From Jonesia quinghaiensis DSM 15701 (GTDB taxonomy: Bacteria > Actinomycetota > Actinomycetes > Actinomycetales > Cellulomonadaceae): DNA of 64,000 nucleotides. Numbering within the stretch: position 1 is the stretch's first letter; each line of letters begins with the position of its first letter. The DNA lies in the NCBI RefSeq assembly GCF_000423205.1, contig NZ_AUHN01000010.1, positions 248,001 through 312,000 of the forward strand. Direction: 5' to 3'. Positions 7,675 through 15,866 of the stretch are shown piece after piece. A model generated the notes under the pieces. It was given only the letters and a program-made list of their open reading frames with translations, searched no databases and had not been told where the DNA came from. The translations under genes were made by a program, and so were the position numbers.

Positions 7675-8964
7675 TTACCTGACTTGCCCTTCACCTCGAA
7701 CAATCCACTGAGTTGTGGTGAGTTCTGGCAAACCCATGGGTCCGCGTGCATGAAGTTTCTGGGTAGAGATACCTATCTCCGCCCCTAGTCCGAACTGCCC
7801 ACCATCGGTGAATCGAGTGGAAGCGTTCACCATAATCGCCGCCGAATCAAGTTCCGCAATGAAACGTTCAGCGTTGTTATACGTCGAGGTCACAATCGCC
7901 TCAGTGTGCCCTGACGTCCACTCGCGTATGTGGTCAATAGCGCCATCGAGTGAATCAACCACGCGCACAGCCAAGTCAGTAGACAGGTACTCTTTCGCCC
8001 AGTCGTCGTCGTTGGCCGCGACCACGTTCACCCCGGTGCCTTGCGCAAAACCAGCGGCGGCATCGTCGGTGTGGACGGTGACATCGTGAGCTGCAAGCGC
8101 CGTAAACACAGCGGGGAGGAACGTTTCAGCGATGCCCCGGTGTACGAGGAGGGTTTCGGCGGCATTGCATACGCCTACACGGTGGGTCTTGGAGTTGATG
8201 GTGATGTTGACTGCCATCTCAAGGTCAGCAGTGTTGTCGACGTAAACGTGGCAGTTTCCGGTACCCGTTTCGATGACAGGAACGGTAGCTTCGCGCACGA
8301 CAGTGTTGATAAGGTCAGCGCCGCCACGCGGCACGAGAACGTCAACAAGGCCACGGGCGTGCATGAGCGCCACTCCCCCTGGGCGCCCGAATCGGTCTAC
8401 TGATTGGATGAGGTCGCGTGGCAGGCCTTGTGCGGTGAGAGCGTCGGCGAGGACGTCCACAATGGTTTCGTTGGAGCGTGCGGCGGCGCTTCCACCGCGC
8501 AGGATCACAGCGTTTCCGGATTTCAGGGTGAGACCTACGGCGTCGACGGTGACGTTGGGGCGTGCTTCATAGATCATGCCAACCACACCCATGGGGGTGC
8601 GTACTTGGCTGAGGCGCAGCCCGTTGGGCAGGCGGGACCCGCGGATGACTTCACCAATGGGGTCTGGGAGTGCGGCGACCTCGCGTAGCGAGTCAGCGAT
8701 GGTCGCGATGCGCGGTTCGGTGAGTTCGAGGCGGTCAAGTAAGCCTGGTGTCATCCCGTTGTCGCGTCCGCGTTGGAGGTCTTCGGCGTTGGCAGCGATG
8801 ATGCGGGCACTGTGGGTGACCAGGGCATCTGCAAGTGCGTGAAGTGTTGCGTCTTTTGTGGCTCGGGTTGCGGTAGCGAGGGTGCGCGCGGCGATTTGTG
8901 CTCGCGCTGCGATGTCGCGTACCTGTTGGTCGATCTCGGCGGTGTGTCCGTGCGAATCGTTCAT
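7675..8964 (-). CDS. proA: Gamma-glutamyl phosphate reductase
   Basis: 429 aa from ATG 8964; a GTG at 8973 is the other candidate start, but only the ATG has a GGGTGG-type site at a good distance. The enzyme reduces glutamyl-5-phosphate to the semialdehyde with NADPH, the second step of proline synthesis, in the cytosol. Visible family segments are [31 protein letters not shown] and the catalytic-Cys region [15 protein letters not shown]; the late [20 protein letters not shown] is also typical. Unlike many genomes, proA is not next to proB: a decarboxylase-like gene and a transporter gene lie between them, all on the same strand. Confidence 0.96.
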   Translation of the reverse strand: MNDSHGHTAEIDQQVRDIAARAQIAARTLATATRATKDATLHALADALVTHSARIIAANAEDLQRGRDNGMTPGLLDRLELTEPRIATIADSLREVAALPDPIGEVIRGSRLPNGLRLSQVRTPMGVVGMIYEARPNVTVDAVGLTLKSGNAVILRGGSAAARSNETIVDVLADALTAQGLPRDLIQSVDRFGRPGGVALMHARGLVDVLVPRGGADLINTVVREATVPVIETGTGNCHVYVDNTADLEMAVNITINSKTHRVGVCNAAETLLVHRGIAETFLPAVFTALAAHDVTVHTDDAAAGFAQGTGVNVVAANDDDWAKEYLSTDLAVRVVDSLDGAIDHIREWTSGHTEAIVTSTYNNAERFIAELDSAAIMVNASTRFTDGGQFGLGAEIGISTQKLHARGPMGLPELTTTQWIVRGEGQVR

Positions 8965-9033
8965 GGGGTCCACCCTAGTGGAGGTGTGGGTGAGGTGCGA
9001 GGGTGTTTTCGCGTGGTGAACATGCTGGTGGTG

Positions 9034-10554
9034 TTATTCGGGGGTGGGGCGTGGTTGGGGTTGAGAGAGTTCCGCGATGAGTTCGATGAGGAGGCGTTCG
9101 CCGACGTGGTTGGGGATGTTTTGCAGGAGGGCGAGTAGTGGTGCCATGGCTTGTGGCATGCCTGCGTCTGCTGTGTTGATGCCTATGCGTGTGAGGATAG
9201 CGGCGGCGGTTGGTGAGTCGCCGGTGGTGTTGGATGCGTGGCCAAGGTGGGTGTCGAACGCATCGTTGAGTTGGCGGGCGGTTTCGCCAATGATTTTTGA
9301 GTCTGGTAGGCCTGGCATTCCGCGCACGGTGTCTGCGGCGGCGGTGATGTCGGTGAGGAATCGTGCGGTGTGGTGCGCGGTGACGGGGGTGATGGTGAGG
9401 TGCACATTGTGGGGTAGGTGGGTGCCGTCGCTTTGGGTCATGCCAGGTTGGTGTTGGAGCATCCAGCCGTGGTTGCGTGCTGCGTCGGCGAGGAGGTGTG
9501 GGTCGACGCGTTCGTTGCGTGGCAAGGAGGTGTCTGTGATGACAGTCAGTAGTGGGCTGTCGGGGTTTCCCATGATGCGTAGGCCGGGGATTTTTTCTAG
9601 CCCGGTACGGATGTCGTTGGTGGCGGCGGCAATGTTTGTGGTCAGTTCTTGGAATCCATCGCGTCCGAGGTAGGTAATGATTGCCCAGGCTGCTGCGAGT
9701 GGTCCCGCTGGTTTTGAACCGAGCATCGTGGAGTTGACGACTGGGTATCCGGGCCATGCGCGGGTGGCGAAGTATTGGGCGCGTTGGCGGGTGGTTCCGC
9801 GTTGGAGGAGCACGGAGGCGCCTTTGGGCGCGTACCCGTATTTGTGGAGGTCTGCGGAGAGGCTGGTGACACCGTCGACGGCTAGGTCCCAGGGGGTGCG
9901 GGTGTCCCACCATGCGAGGGCGAATCCGCCGATGCATGCGTCGACATGGCAGGCGATACCTCGTTCTTTGGCGGCAGCTGCGATTTCTTCGATGGGGTCG
10001 ATGGCCCCGTAGGGGTAGTTCGGTGCGGAAACGACGACCAGTGCGACGTCGTCGTCCATGTGGGCGATGAGGTCTGCTGCGCTGACTTCACCGGTGGTGG
10101 GGTCTACGGGGATAAGGTCAAGGGTGAGGTCAAAGTAGTGTGCTGCTTTGTGGAATGCTGCGTGCACGGTGACGGGTGCAAGGATTTTCCCGATGTCGTG
10201 GCGGCCACGGTTTGAGCGCCACAGATCGCGGGCTGTTTTGACCGCTAGCATGCAGGATTCTGTACCTCCGGAGGTGACTGTCCCGAAGACGTCGGTGTCG
10301 CCGTGGAAAATGTCGCGTGCGAAGTCCACAATGTCGCGTTCCATGAGTGCGACGGAGGGGAATACTGTGGGATCTAGGGCGTTGACTGTTTGGGTGAGGA
10401 GATGGGCATGCCCTGCGAGTTCGTCTAATTCTGGGCGCCCGGAATCGTAGACGTAGCTGAGTACGGAGCCGCCTTGTGTGGGGGCGTCGCGAGCCCGGAA
10501 TTCTTGGAGTTTCTTGAGGACGTGCGCATAGGGCGCTTCGCTTGGGTAACTCAT
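9034..10554 (-). CDS. PLP-dependent decarboxylase / sphingosine-1-phosphate-lyase-like enzyme
   Basis: 506 aa, a fold-type I pyridoxal-phosphate enzyme of the group II decarboxylase/S1P-lyase group. TVTSGGTESCMLAVKTARD binds the cofactor phosphate, HVDACIGGFALAW carries the PLP-binding Asp, and SLSADLHKYGYAPKG carries the Schiff-base Lys. The last 120 residues (from about 385) are helical and loosely conserved. The substrate is unknown; S1P lyase-like bacterial members cleave or decarboxylate amino compounds. The start overlaps the stop of the transporter gene at 10551-11915 by 4 bp (ATGA), so the two probably act together. The pair is inserted between proB and proA, but no direct proline link is seen. 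Confidence 0.85.
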   Translation of the reverse strand: MSYPSEAPYAHVLKKLQEFRARDAPTQGGSVLSYVYDSGRPELDELAGHAHLLTQTVNALDPTVFPSVALMERDIVDFARDIFHGDTDVFGTVTSGGTESCMLAVKTARDLWRSNRGRHDIGKILAPVTVHAAFHKAAHYFDLTLDLIPVDPTTGEVSAADLIAHMDDDVALVVVSAPNYPYGAIDPIEEIAAAAKERGIACHVDACIGGFALAWWDTRTPWDLAVDGVTSLSADLHKYGYAPKGASVLLQRGTTRQRAQYFATRAWPGYPVVNSTMLGSKPAGPLAAAWAIITYLGRDGFQELTTNIAAATNDIRTGLEKIPGLRIMGNPDSPLLTVITDTSLPRNERVDPHLLADAARNHGWMLQHQPGMTQSDGTHLPHNVHLTITPVTAHHTARFLTDITAAADTVRGMPGLPDSKIIGETARQLNDAFDTHLGHASNTTGDSPTAAAILTRIGINTADAGMPQAMAPLLALLQNIPNHVGERLLIELIAELSQPQPRPTPE

Positions 10555-11915
10555 TGGTCCGCCTTGGTGAAGTCATTTCTGCGGAGCCGGTAGCGGCGCA
10601 GGAAAAGCAGGGACAGCCCGGTGCATAGGGCTGGGAGGATTGAGAACGCCACGATGATGCCGGTGATGGCGCCCTCCGGTTGGGTGACGTCTACACCAGC
10701 CGCAGATTCGATGTACCCGGTTACGGTCAGTACAGCGGTGAAGATGACGGCACCCAGTGCCATTCCGGTGGTTTCGCCTGCAGTCCAGACTCCGCCAAAT
10801 ATTCCGGCGCGTGAATCGGGCCGGGCGTGATCTTCGTGGCTAATGACATCGGGAAGCATCGCCATAGGCAGTGATTGCATACCGGCGTAGGCTACTCCGC
10901 AGAACGCAACGGGTAGGTACAGCCATAGTCCGGCGCTTACGGTGAGGAAGACTAACGACGCTGAAGCCACCATGAAGATCAAGGATGCCCACAAAAATCC
11001 GCGTTCTTTCCCCACGCGTCGGGCAACACGTTGCCATACGGGTGCCATGGCGAGTGCTGGTGCGATGAGAGCGACAAAGAGCAGTGTCACTGCGAGTTCA
11101 GACCCAAGCACCCACTTGGCGACATATTGTGCACCGGCAAGCATCGCACCGATGCCTAATCCTTGGATGAGGAACGTCGCGAGCAGCACCCTAAAGGGTT
11201 GGGAGTCACGGAGCACCGCATATGCGGCACGGTAGGTGTGCCACACTCCCCCGGGTGCTGGTGCCGTCACCCCGCTGGTTGTGACGGGGTGACGGGGGGC
11301 TGATCGGGCGGCAACGAAAAAACCGATTCCCATAACGAGCCCAGCAACGACCGCCATGATGACGTAGCCTAGGCGGGCATTGTCGCCTCCGAGTTCACGC
11401 AGGACTGGTCCTCCGCCGCCGAACAGCAAAATCGCAACGGTGAGAACCACAACGCGCCAGGTGAGGAGCCTCGTGCGCTCGTCATAGTGGTTGGTCATTT
11501 CCGCTGGTAGCCCGATGTACGGCACTTGGAACAGCGAAAACGTTGTTGCACACCCAACAAATGCGAGGAGCACCCATACTGCTGATGCTGCTGGGCCGAA
11601 CATCGGCGGTACCGCAAATGTCAGGGCAAAAAACACTGGGAGAGTGAACGCTCCCAAGAGCATGAAACGGCGGCGGGAACCGGTGCGGCGGTAGTCGGCA
11701 TCTGAGGCTGCACCAATGATTGGGTCAATAATGACGTCCCACACTTTGGCGAGCGCAAGGATTGCGCCCGCCATCAGTGCGGTCACCGCAAGGGTGTCAG
11801 TGAGGAAATAGACGAGCACTAAGCCTGGTAGTGCACCAAATCCTCCGGTGCCTAGGGAGCCTGTGGCGAACCGGGCAACCTCTGAACGGGACAGTGTGTG
11901 TGAGATGTCACTCAT
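10551..11915 (-). CDS. MFS transporter of the GPH (sugar:cation symporter-like) type
   Basis: 454 aa with about 12 hydrophobic segments. The N-terminal motif DVIIDPIIGAASDADYRRTGSRR (written here in part: KVWDVIIDPIIGAASD) is typical of glycoside-pentoside-hexuronide:cation symporters and related lipid transporters such as Mfsd2. It should sit in the cytoplasmic membrane and move a solute with a cation. ATG 11915 is preferred over GTG 11921; neither has a strong ribosome site. It is coupled by a 4-bp overlap to the downstream PLP enzyme, so the transported compound may be that enzyme's substrate or product (inference). Confidence 0.83.
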   Translation of the reverse strand: MSDISHTLSRSEVARFATGSLGTGGFGALPGLVLVYFLTDTLAVTALMAGAILALAKVWDVIIDPIIGAASDADYRRTGSRRRFMLLGAFTLPVFFALTFAVPPMFGPAASAVWVLLAFVGCATTFSLFQVPYIGLPAEMTNHYDERTRLLTWRVVVLTVAILLFGGGGPVLRELGGDNARLGYVIMAVVAGLVMGIGFFVAARSAPRHPVTTSGVTAPAPGGVWHTYRAAYAVLRDSQPFRVLLATFLIQGLGIGAMLAGAQYVAKWVLGSELAVTLLFVALIAPALAMAPVWQRVARRVGKERGFLWASLIFMVASASLVFLTVSAGLWLYLPVAFCGVAYAGMQSLPMAMLPDVISHEDHARPDSRAGIFGGVWTAGETTGMALGAVIFTAVLTVTGYIESAAGVDVTQPEGAITGIIVAFSILPALCTGLSLLFLRRYRLRRNDFTKADQ

Positions 11916-11964
11916 GGGCACTAAGCATAGGCGTGAAGTGCCGGGTCAGCAGTGTGAACACACC

Positions 11965-11995
11965 GAAAACTCCCCACATGGAAACTTTGTGGGAA
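11965..11995 (-). terminator. Terminator behind proB
   Basis: CCCACA/TGTGGG arms around a 9-base loop, followed on the minus strand by GAGTTTTCGG, 10 bp past the proB stop. It would separate proB from the transporter-decarboxylase pair. Confidence 0.55.
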
Positions 11996-12002
11996 CCTGT
12001 GC

Positions 12003-13181
12003 CTAGCGCACTGGAGGGAAACTTGGTGCAGGGGCGCGTTTCCGGTGCAACAAGACCAGATCATCACGATGCACCACAGCTCGATCGAATCCTGCACCGA
12101 GGGCGTCGCGGAGTTCAGAGGTCGACTGTCCCACCACTTCGGGTAGGTACAGTGAATCGAACGCAACCAGTCCACGTGCTACTGCCTGCCCGTCTGGGCC
12201 AACAATCTCAATTGGATCGCCTGCTTCAAATTCGCCTGCAAACCCGGTCACTCCCGCAGCGAGTAGTGATGCTTGCCCTGCCAGTACCGCAGCGACTGCA
12301 CCGGCATCGACGAAGATGGTCCCTTGGGTTCGTGCTGCGTATGCCAGCCACAATCGGCGCCGGGTCATACGTTTACCGGTCACGCAGAACCAGGTACCAA
12401 CGTCTTGCCCATCTAGTGCTTTTGCAATGTTTGATGCGCGAGTGAGGACAACGGGGATTCCAGTTGCTGTGGCGATACGTACAGACTCGAGTTTAGACAC
12501 CATTCCGCCTGTCCCAACGGCGGAACCTTTTGAGGTCACTTCAACATCTGCGATTTCTGAGAAGTTCTTCACCACGGGGATTCTGCGGGTTTCTGCGTCT
12601 GCTGGGGGTCCGTCGTAGAGCCCATCGACGTCGGTGAGGAGCATCAGTGCGTCAGCTCTCACAATGTGTGACACCAATGCTGCGAGGCGATCGTTGTCAC
12701 CAAAACGGATTTCGTCGGTTGCGACAGCGTCGTTTTCGTTGATGATGGGGACGATTCCCAATGCAAGGAGTTTCTCGATGGCGCGCCGAGCGTTGGAGTA
12801 GTGACCGCGGCGCATGGTGTCGTCCGCTGTGAGGAGGACTTGCCCTACTTGCAAGCCGTGGCGGGCAAATGCTTCTTGGTAGCGGGCAACAAGGAGTCCT
12901 TGACCTACAGATGCTGTGGCCTGTGCGGTGGCGAGGTCTTTGGGGCGGGATACAAGCCCCATGGGGCCGATGCCTGCAGCGATGGCCCCAGATGTTACGA
13001 GAACAACGTGGCGGCCACTACGGTGCCGTTGTGCGATGACATCAACGAGCCTATCCACGGCTTCAACGGACAGTGTTCCGTTTGGGTGGGTGAGAGATGA
13101 GGATCCAACTTTGATCACAACGCGGGCTGCGTCGGTAATTGCTGATCGGAGATCTTTCTTCGGGCGGTATTGAGGTGGCAT
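12003..13181 (-). CDS. proB: Glutamate 5-kinase with PUA domain
   Basis: 392 aa from ATG 13181 (GAGGG eight bases upstream); ATG 13190 lies directly against that site and is less likely. It phosphorylates glutamate to start proline synthesis and is normally inhibited by proline. The amino-acid-kinase domain shows VVIKVGSSSLT, VTSGAIAAGIGPMGL, INENDAVATDEIRFGDNDRLAALV and GTGGMVSKLESVRIAT. A PUA domain covers the last 100 residues or so (GTIFVDAGAVAAVL onward). It lies 76 bp downstream of obgE, as in many actinobacteria. Confidence 0.96.
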   Translation of the reverse strand: MPPQYRPKKDLRSAITDAARVVIKVGSSSLTHPNGTLSVEAVDRLVDVIAQRHRSGRHVVLVTSGAIAAGIGPMGLVSRPKDLATAQATASVGQGLLVARYQEAFARHGLQVGQVLLTADDTMRRGHYSNARRAIEKLLALGIVPIINENDAVATDEIRFGDNDRLAALVSHIVRADALMLLTDVDGLYDGPPADAETRRIPVVKNFSEIADVEVTSKGSAVGTGGMVSKLESVRIATATGIPVVLTRASNIAKALDGQDVGTWFCVTGKRMTRRRLWLAYAARTQGTIFVDAGAVAAVLAGQASLLAAGVTGFAGEFEAGDPIEIVGPDGQAVARGLVAFDSLYLPEVVGQSTSELRDALGAGFDRAVVHRDDLVLLHRKRAPAPSFPPVR

Positions 13182-13221
13182 ATCGCTCATCCCTCTATTG
13201 TTCTACACTGCGCCCTCCCGA

Positions 13222-13257
13222 TGTGTAAGCGTCCGCTATATGCGAAACGCTTACACA
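13222..13257. promoter_or_regulatory. Inverted repeat between obgE and proB
   Basis: Perfect 11-bp arms TGTGTAAGCGT and ACGCTTACACA separated by 14 bases, just past the obgE stop and 30-40 bp ahead of proB. No T run follows on the minus strand. It could be an operator for proB, an attenuator or a terminator of obgE. Confidence 0.5.
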
Positions 13258-13266
13258 CGGGTATTT

Positions 13267-14796
13267 CTAGTCAGCGTCTGGTTCGGTCCAGTGCCCAGCT
13301 TGACGTTCGGTCCATAGTTCATCACGAGCCGCTGATTTTGCGTCCATGCGGTCGTAGTAGTCGCGGCGTTTCTCAGCACGGGTTGGTCGCTGGCTTTCTT
13401 CCAACCGAAGGTCTGTGCCTCGGGGACCTGACAGGAACTCTGCACCTGTGGTCATTGTTGGTTCCCAATCGAACACAACACAGTTTTCTGGTGGCCCGAT
13501 GCGCACTTCGTCGCCGGCCACAGCGCCTGTTTTGAAGAGTTCAGTTTCGACACCGAGCGTGGCCAGGCGGTCTGCCAAGTAACCCACGGCCTCGTCGTTG
13601 TTGAAGTCTGTTTGACGGACCCAGCGTTCGGGTTTACTGCCGCGAACCTCGAAGTAGTAACCTTCGTGTTCATTACGGCGGCGTACTGAGAAGCCTTTGT
13701 CATCACGGGCGTTGATGGGTTCTGGACGCACAATAACCCGCTGGTCGCCTGCTTCAGGGTTGTTTTTCCGTGCGAAGTCAACGTACTTCGCCAAAGCAAA
13801 TGAGAGTTCTTTCAAACCTGCATGAGTTACCGCTGAGACACGGTATGTCCGTAGACCGCGTTCGGTCAGGGTTGGTTCAACCATTTCGGCAAGGTCTTGC
13901 CCATCGGGCACGTCCACCTTGTTGAGGACTACCAATTGTGGGCGTTCGTGCAGGGGAATGCGTGAGCCACCTAGTTCAAGCTCTTCGCTGTATGCCCGCA
14001 GTTCAGCTTCGATGGTTTCCAGGTCAGTGATTGGGTCACGCCCTGGTTCAAGTGTTGCAGTGTCAAGGACGTGAACAATCACGGCGCAACGTTCAATGTG
14101 GCGGAGGAAGTCAAGGCCAAGGCCTTTTCCTTCACTTGCGCCGGGGATGAGCCCGGGAACATCGGCGATGGTGTACCGGAATTCCCCTGCCTGCACTACA
14201 CCCAAGTTAGGCACCAGTGTGGTGAAAGGGTAGTCAGCGATTTTTGGGCGGGCAGCGGACATTGCTGCGATCAGTGAGGATTTACCGGCGCTGGGGAAAC
14301 CAACAAGCGCAACGTCGGCAATGGATTTCACCTCGAGCCGGATGGTGATTTCCTCACCAGGTTCGCCAAGAAGCGCAAACCCTGGTGCTTTGCGTCGCTT
14401 TGACGCCAGTGCTGCGTTGCCGAGGCCACCATGGCCGCCTTCGGCAAGGATCATTTCTGAACCTTCACCAACGAGGTCAGCGATGATGTTGCCTTCTTGG
14501 TCTTTAACTACGGTGCCGTCAGGTACCCCAAGAACAAGGTCTTCACCTTTGGCGCCGTGACGGTTGTCGCCCATGCCAAAGGTTCCTGAAGGAGCAACGC
14601 GGTGTGGGGTGTGGTGGTAGTCCAACAGTGTTGTCACCTGTGGGTCAACGCGGAGGATGACACTTCCACCGTTTCCGCCGTTACCTCCGTCAGGGCCTGC
14701 GAGGGGTTTGAACTTCTCCCGCCGGATTGAGGCGCAACCGTGGCCGCCATTGCCACCTTGCGCGTGGAGCACTACGTGGTCAACGAATGAAGCCAT
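13267..14796 (-). CDS. obgE: GTPase Obg/CgtA
   Basis: 509 aa. A ribosome-associated GTPase needed for 50S assembly and stress control. The glycine-rich Obg fold fills residues 1-160 ([35 protein letters not shown]). The G domain follows, with the P-loop [14 protein letters not shown], the DVPGLI switch II and LNKVDVPD. The C-terminal OCT domain is at about 350-430, and then a charged tail of the kind seen in actinobacteria. ATG 14796 has AAGGAAGGGAA upstream. It sits in the standard rplU-rpmA-obg-proB order. Confidence 0.97.
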   Translation of the reverse strand: MASFVDHVVLHAQGGNGGHGCASIRREKFKPLAGPDGGNGGNGGSVILRVDPQVTTLLDYHHTPHRVAPSGTFGMGDNRHGAKGEDLVLGVPDGTVVKDQEGNIIADLVGEGSEMILAEGGHGGLGNAALASKRRKAPGFALLGEPGEEITIRLEVKSIADVALVGFPSAGKSSLIAAMSAARPKIADYPFTTLVPNLGVVQAGEFRYTIADVPGLIPGASEGKGLGLDFLRHIERCAVIVHVLDTATLEPGRDPITDLETIEAELRAYSEELELGGSRIPLHERPQLVVLNKVDVPDGQDLAEMVEPTLTERGLRTYRVSAVTHAGLKELSFALAKYVDFARKNNPEAGDQRVIVRPEPINARDDKGFSVRRRNEHEGYYFEVRGSKPERWVRQTDFNNDEAVGYLADRLATLGVETELFKTGAVAGDEVRIGPPENCVVFDWEPTMTTGAEFLSGPRGTDLRLEESQRPTRAEKRRDYYDRMDAKSAARDELWTERQAGHWTEPDAD

Positions 14797-14841
14797 GCTT
14801 GGTTCCCTTCCTTAGGGATGTTTTCTATCCCAACATACACA

Positions 14842-14868
14842 GAGGGACGCACCCGCGGTGCGTCCCTC
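14842..14868 (-). terminator. Hairpin between rpmA and obgE
   Basis: Perfect 12-bp arms (GAGGGACGCACC and complement) around a 3-base loop. Only a weak T-rich stretch (TGTGTATGTT) follows on the minus strand, so it may be a partial terminator that lowers obgE relative to the ribosomal protein genes, or an mRNA-end stabiliser. Confidence 0.6.
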
Positions 14869-14889
14869 ATGAAAAAGCTGTGTGTGAAC

Positions 14890-15144
14890 TCAGACGGCTT
14901 CGACGATGTCGATAACCTTGCGTCCACGGCGGGTGCCGAACTGAACAGCACCAGCTGTTAGAGCGAACAGAGTGTCGTCGCCGCCGCGGCCCACGTTCTC
15001 ACCTGGGTGGAAGTGTGTTCCACGCTGGCGAACAAGGATCTCACCGGCTTTAACAACCTGACCGCCGAAACGCTTGACGCCGAGGCGCTGAGCGTTTGAA
15101 TCACGACCGTTGCGAGTGGAACTCGCACCCTTCTTGTGTGCCAT
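14890..15144 (-). CDS. rpmA: Ribosomal protein L27
   Basis: 84 aa. A 50S subunit protein close to the peptidyl transferase centre. The [20 protein letters not shown] start and the [15 protein letters not shown] core are diagnostic. There is no N-terminal extension of the Firmicutes type that needs cleavage by a Prp protease. It lies 69 bp behind rplU, in the same transcription unit. Confidence 0.98.
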   Translation of the reverse strand: MAHKKGASSTRNGRDSNAQRLGVKRFGGQVVKAGEILVRQRGTHFHPGENVGRGGDDTLFALTAGAVQFGTRRGRKVIDIVEAV

Positions 15145-15213
15145 GACAGTACCTGTCTTTCCTAAGTCTGTGCGGGGTTTACCTAGTGCTCCGGAAAGGA
15201 AGCACCATCAAAC

Positions 15214-15522
15214 TCACTTGATGGAGGTGACCTTAAGGCGGGTCAATTTCTGACGGTGACCCTGGCGCTTACGGTAACCAGTCTTGTTCTTGTACTTAAG
15301 GATGGTGATCTTGGGACCCTTCTCATCGCGAAGGATCTCAGCAGTCACCACTGTGCTCGCGAGTGTGTCCGCGTCAGTGGTGACATTGTCACCATCAACG
15401 AGAAGGATCGCAGGAAGTTCAACGGACTCGCCAGCGTCGCCGGAAAGACGGTCGACGACGACGACGTCGCCAACAGAAACCTTCTCCTGGCGGCCACCAG
15501 CCTTGACGATCGCGTAAACCAC
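15214..15522 (-). CDS. rplU: Ribosomal protein L21
   Basis: 102 aa from GTG 15522, giving [18 protein letters not shown], the normal L21 N terminus and length. A TTG 12 bases upstream is possible but would add residues not usual in the family. The C terminus [14 protein letters not shown] is typical. It is the first gene of the rplU-rpmA-obgE(-proB) unit, read from the promoter at 15619-15647. Confidence 0.96.
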   Translation of the reverse strand: MVYAIVKAGGRQEKVSVGDVVVVDRLSGDAGESVELPAILLVDGDNVTTDADTLASTVVTAEILRDEKGPKITILKYKNKTGYRKRQGHRQKLTRLKVTSIK

Positions 15523-15618
15523 GTTGCTGCTCAACTCTCTTTAGTCTCTTGGTCGTGCACTCTACTGGGATTGACCCAGGATCACACGATGGGACGCGCG
15601 CATAAGCGCCGACGTTCA

Positions 15619-15647
15619 AGATTACGGAATCTTTATCCCAGGGTCAA
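15619..15647 (-). promoter_or_regulatory. Promoter of rplU-rpmA-obgE
   Basis: On the minus strand TTGACC (15647-15642) and TAATCT (15624-15619) are separated by exactly 17 bp, close to the primary sigma factor consensus. Transcription would start near 15611, leaving a leader of about 80-90 bases ahead of rplU. Confidence 0.75.
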
Positions 15648-15793
15648 ATGAGATACAGCCATCTACCGCACACGGGCCCTGTGACACTTCATGTGACACT
15701 TAACTGCACGTGCCATCGGTCGGATGACCATATTCAATACTACGGCACGCGTGACGCTCCTGGCGAACACTTGCCGTGTGACGCGTAATACGT

Positions 15794-15844
15794 CATTGGG
15801 TGGGGATGTCTCGGGAAGTTATCCCTAGGCATCACCACCCAATG
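15794..15844 (-). terminator. Long hairpin behind the RNase E gene
   Basis: 15-bp arms (CATTGGGTGGGGATG with one mismatch to its partner at 15830-15844) separated by 21 bases, starting 23 bp past the rne stop. There is no clear T run on the minus strand. A terminator or 3'-end protecting structure is likely. Confidence 0.6.
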
Positions 15845-15866
15845 AGGTTTGTCCTTTTCAGGCCTC

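Larger units (their letters stand above)
15523..15866. other. Intergenic region upstream of rplU
   Basis: 344 bp between rplU and the RNase E gene, both on the minus strand. It holds the rplU promoter, a leader of roughly 80 bases with a small CTGGG/CCCAG hairpin near 15567-15581, and the hairpin behind rne. No further gene is seen. Confidence 0.7.

Noticed and set aside
8975-9937. Long minus-strand frame (320 codons) rich in Pro, His and Arg
   Set aside because: It lies in another frame of the PLP decarboxylase gene, has no recognisable domain, and its composition is what C-rich third positions produce when shifted.
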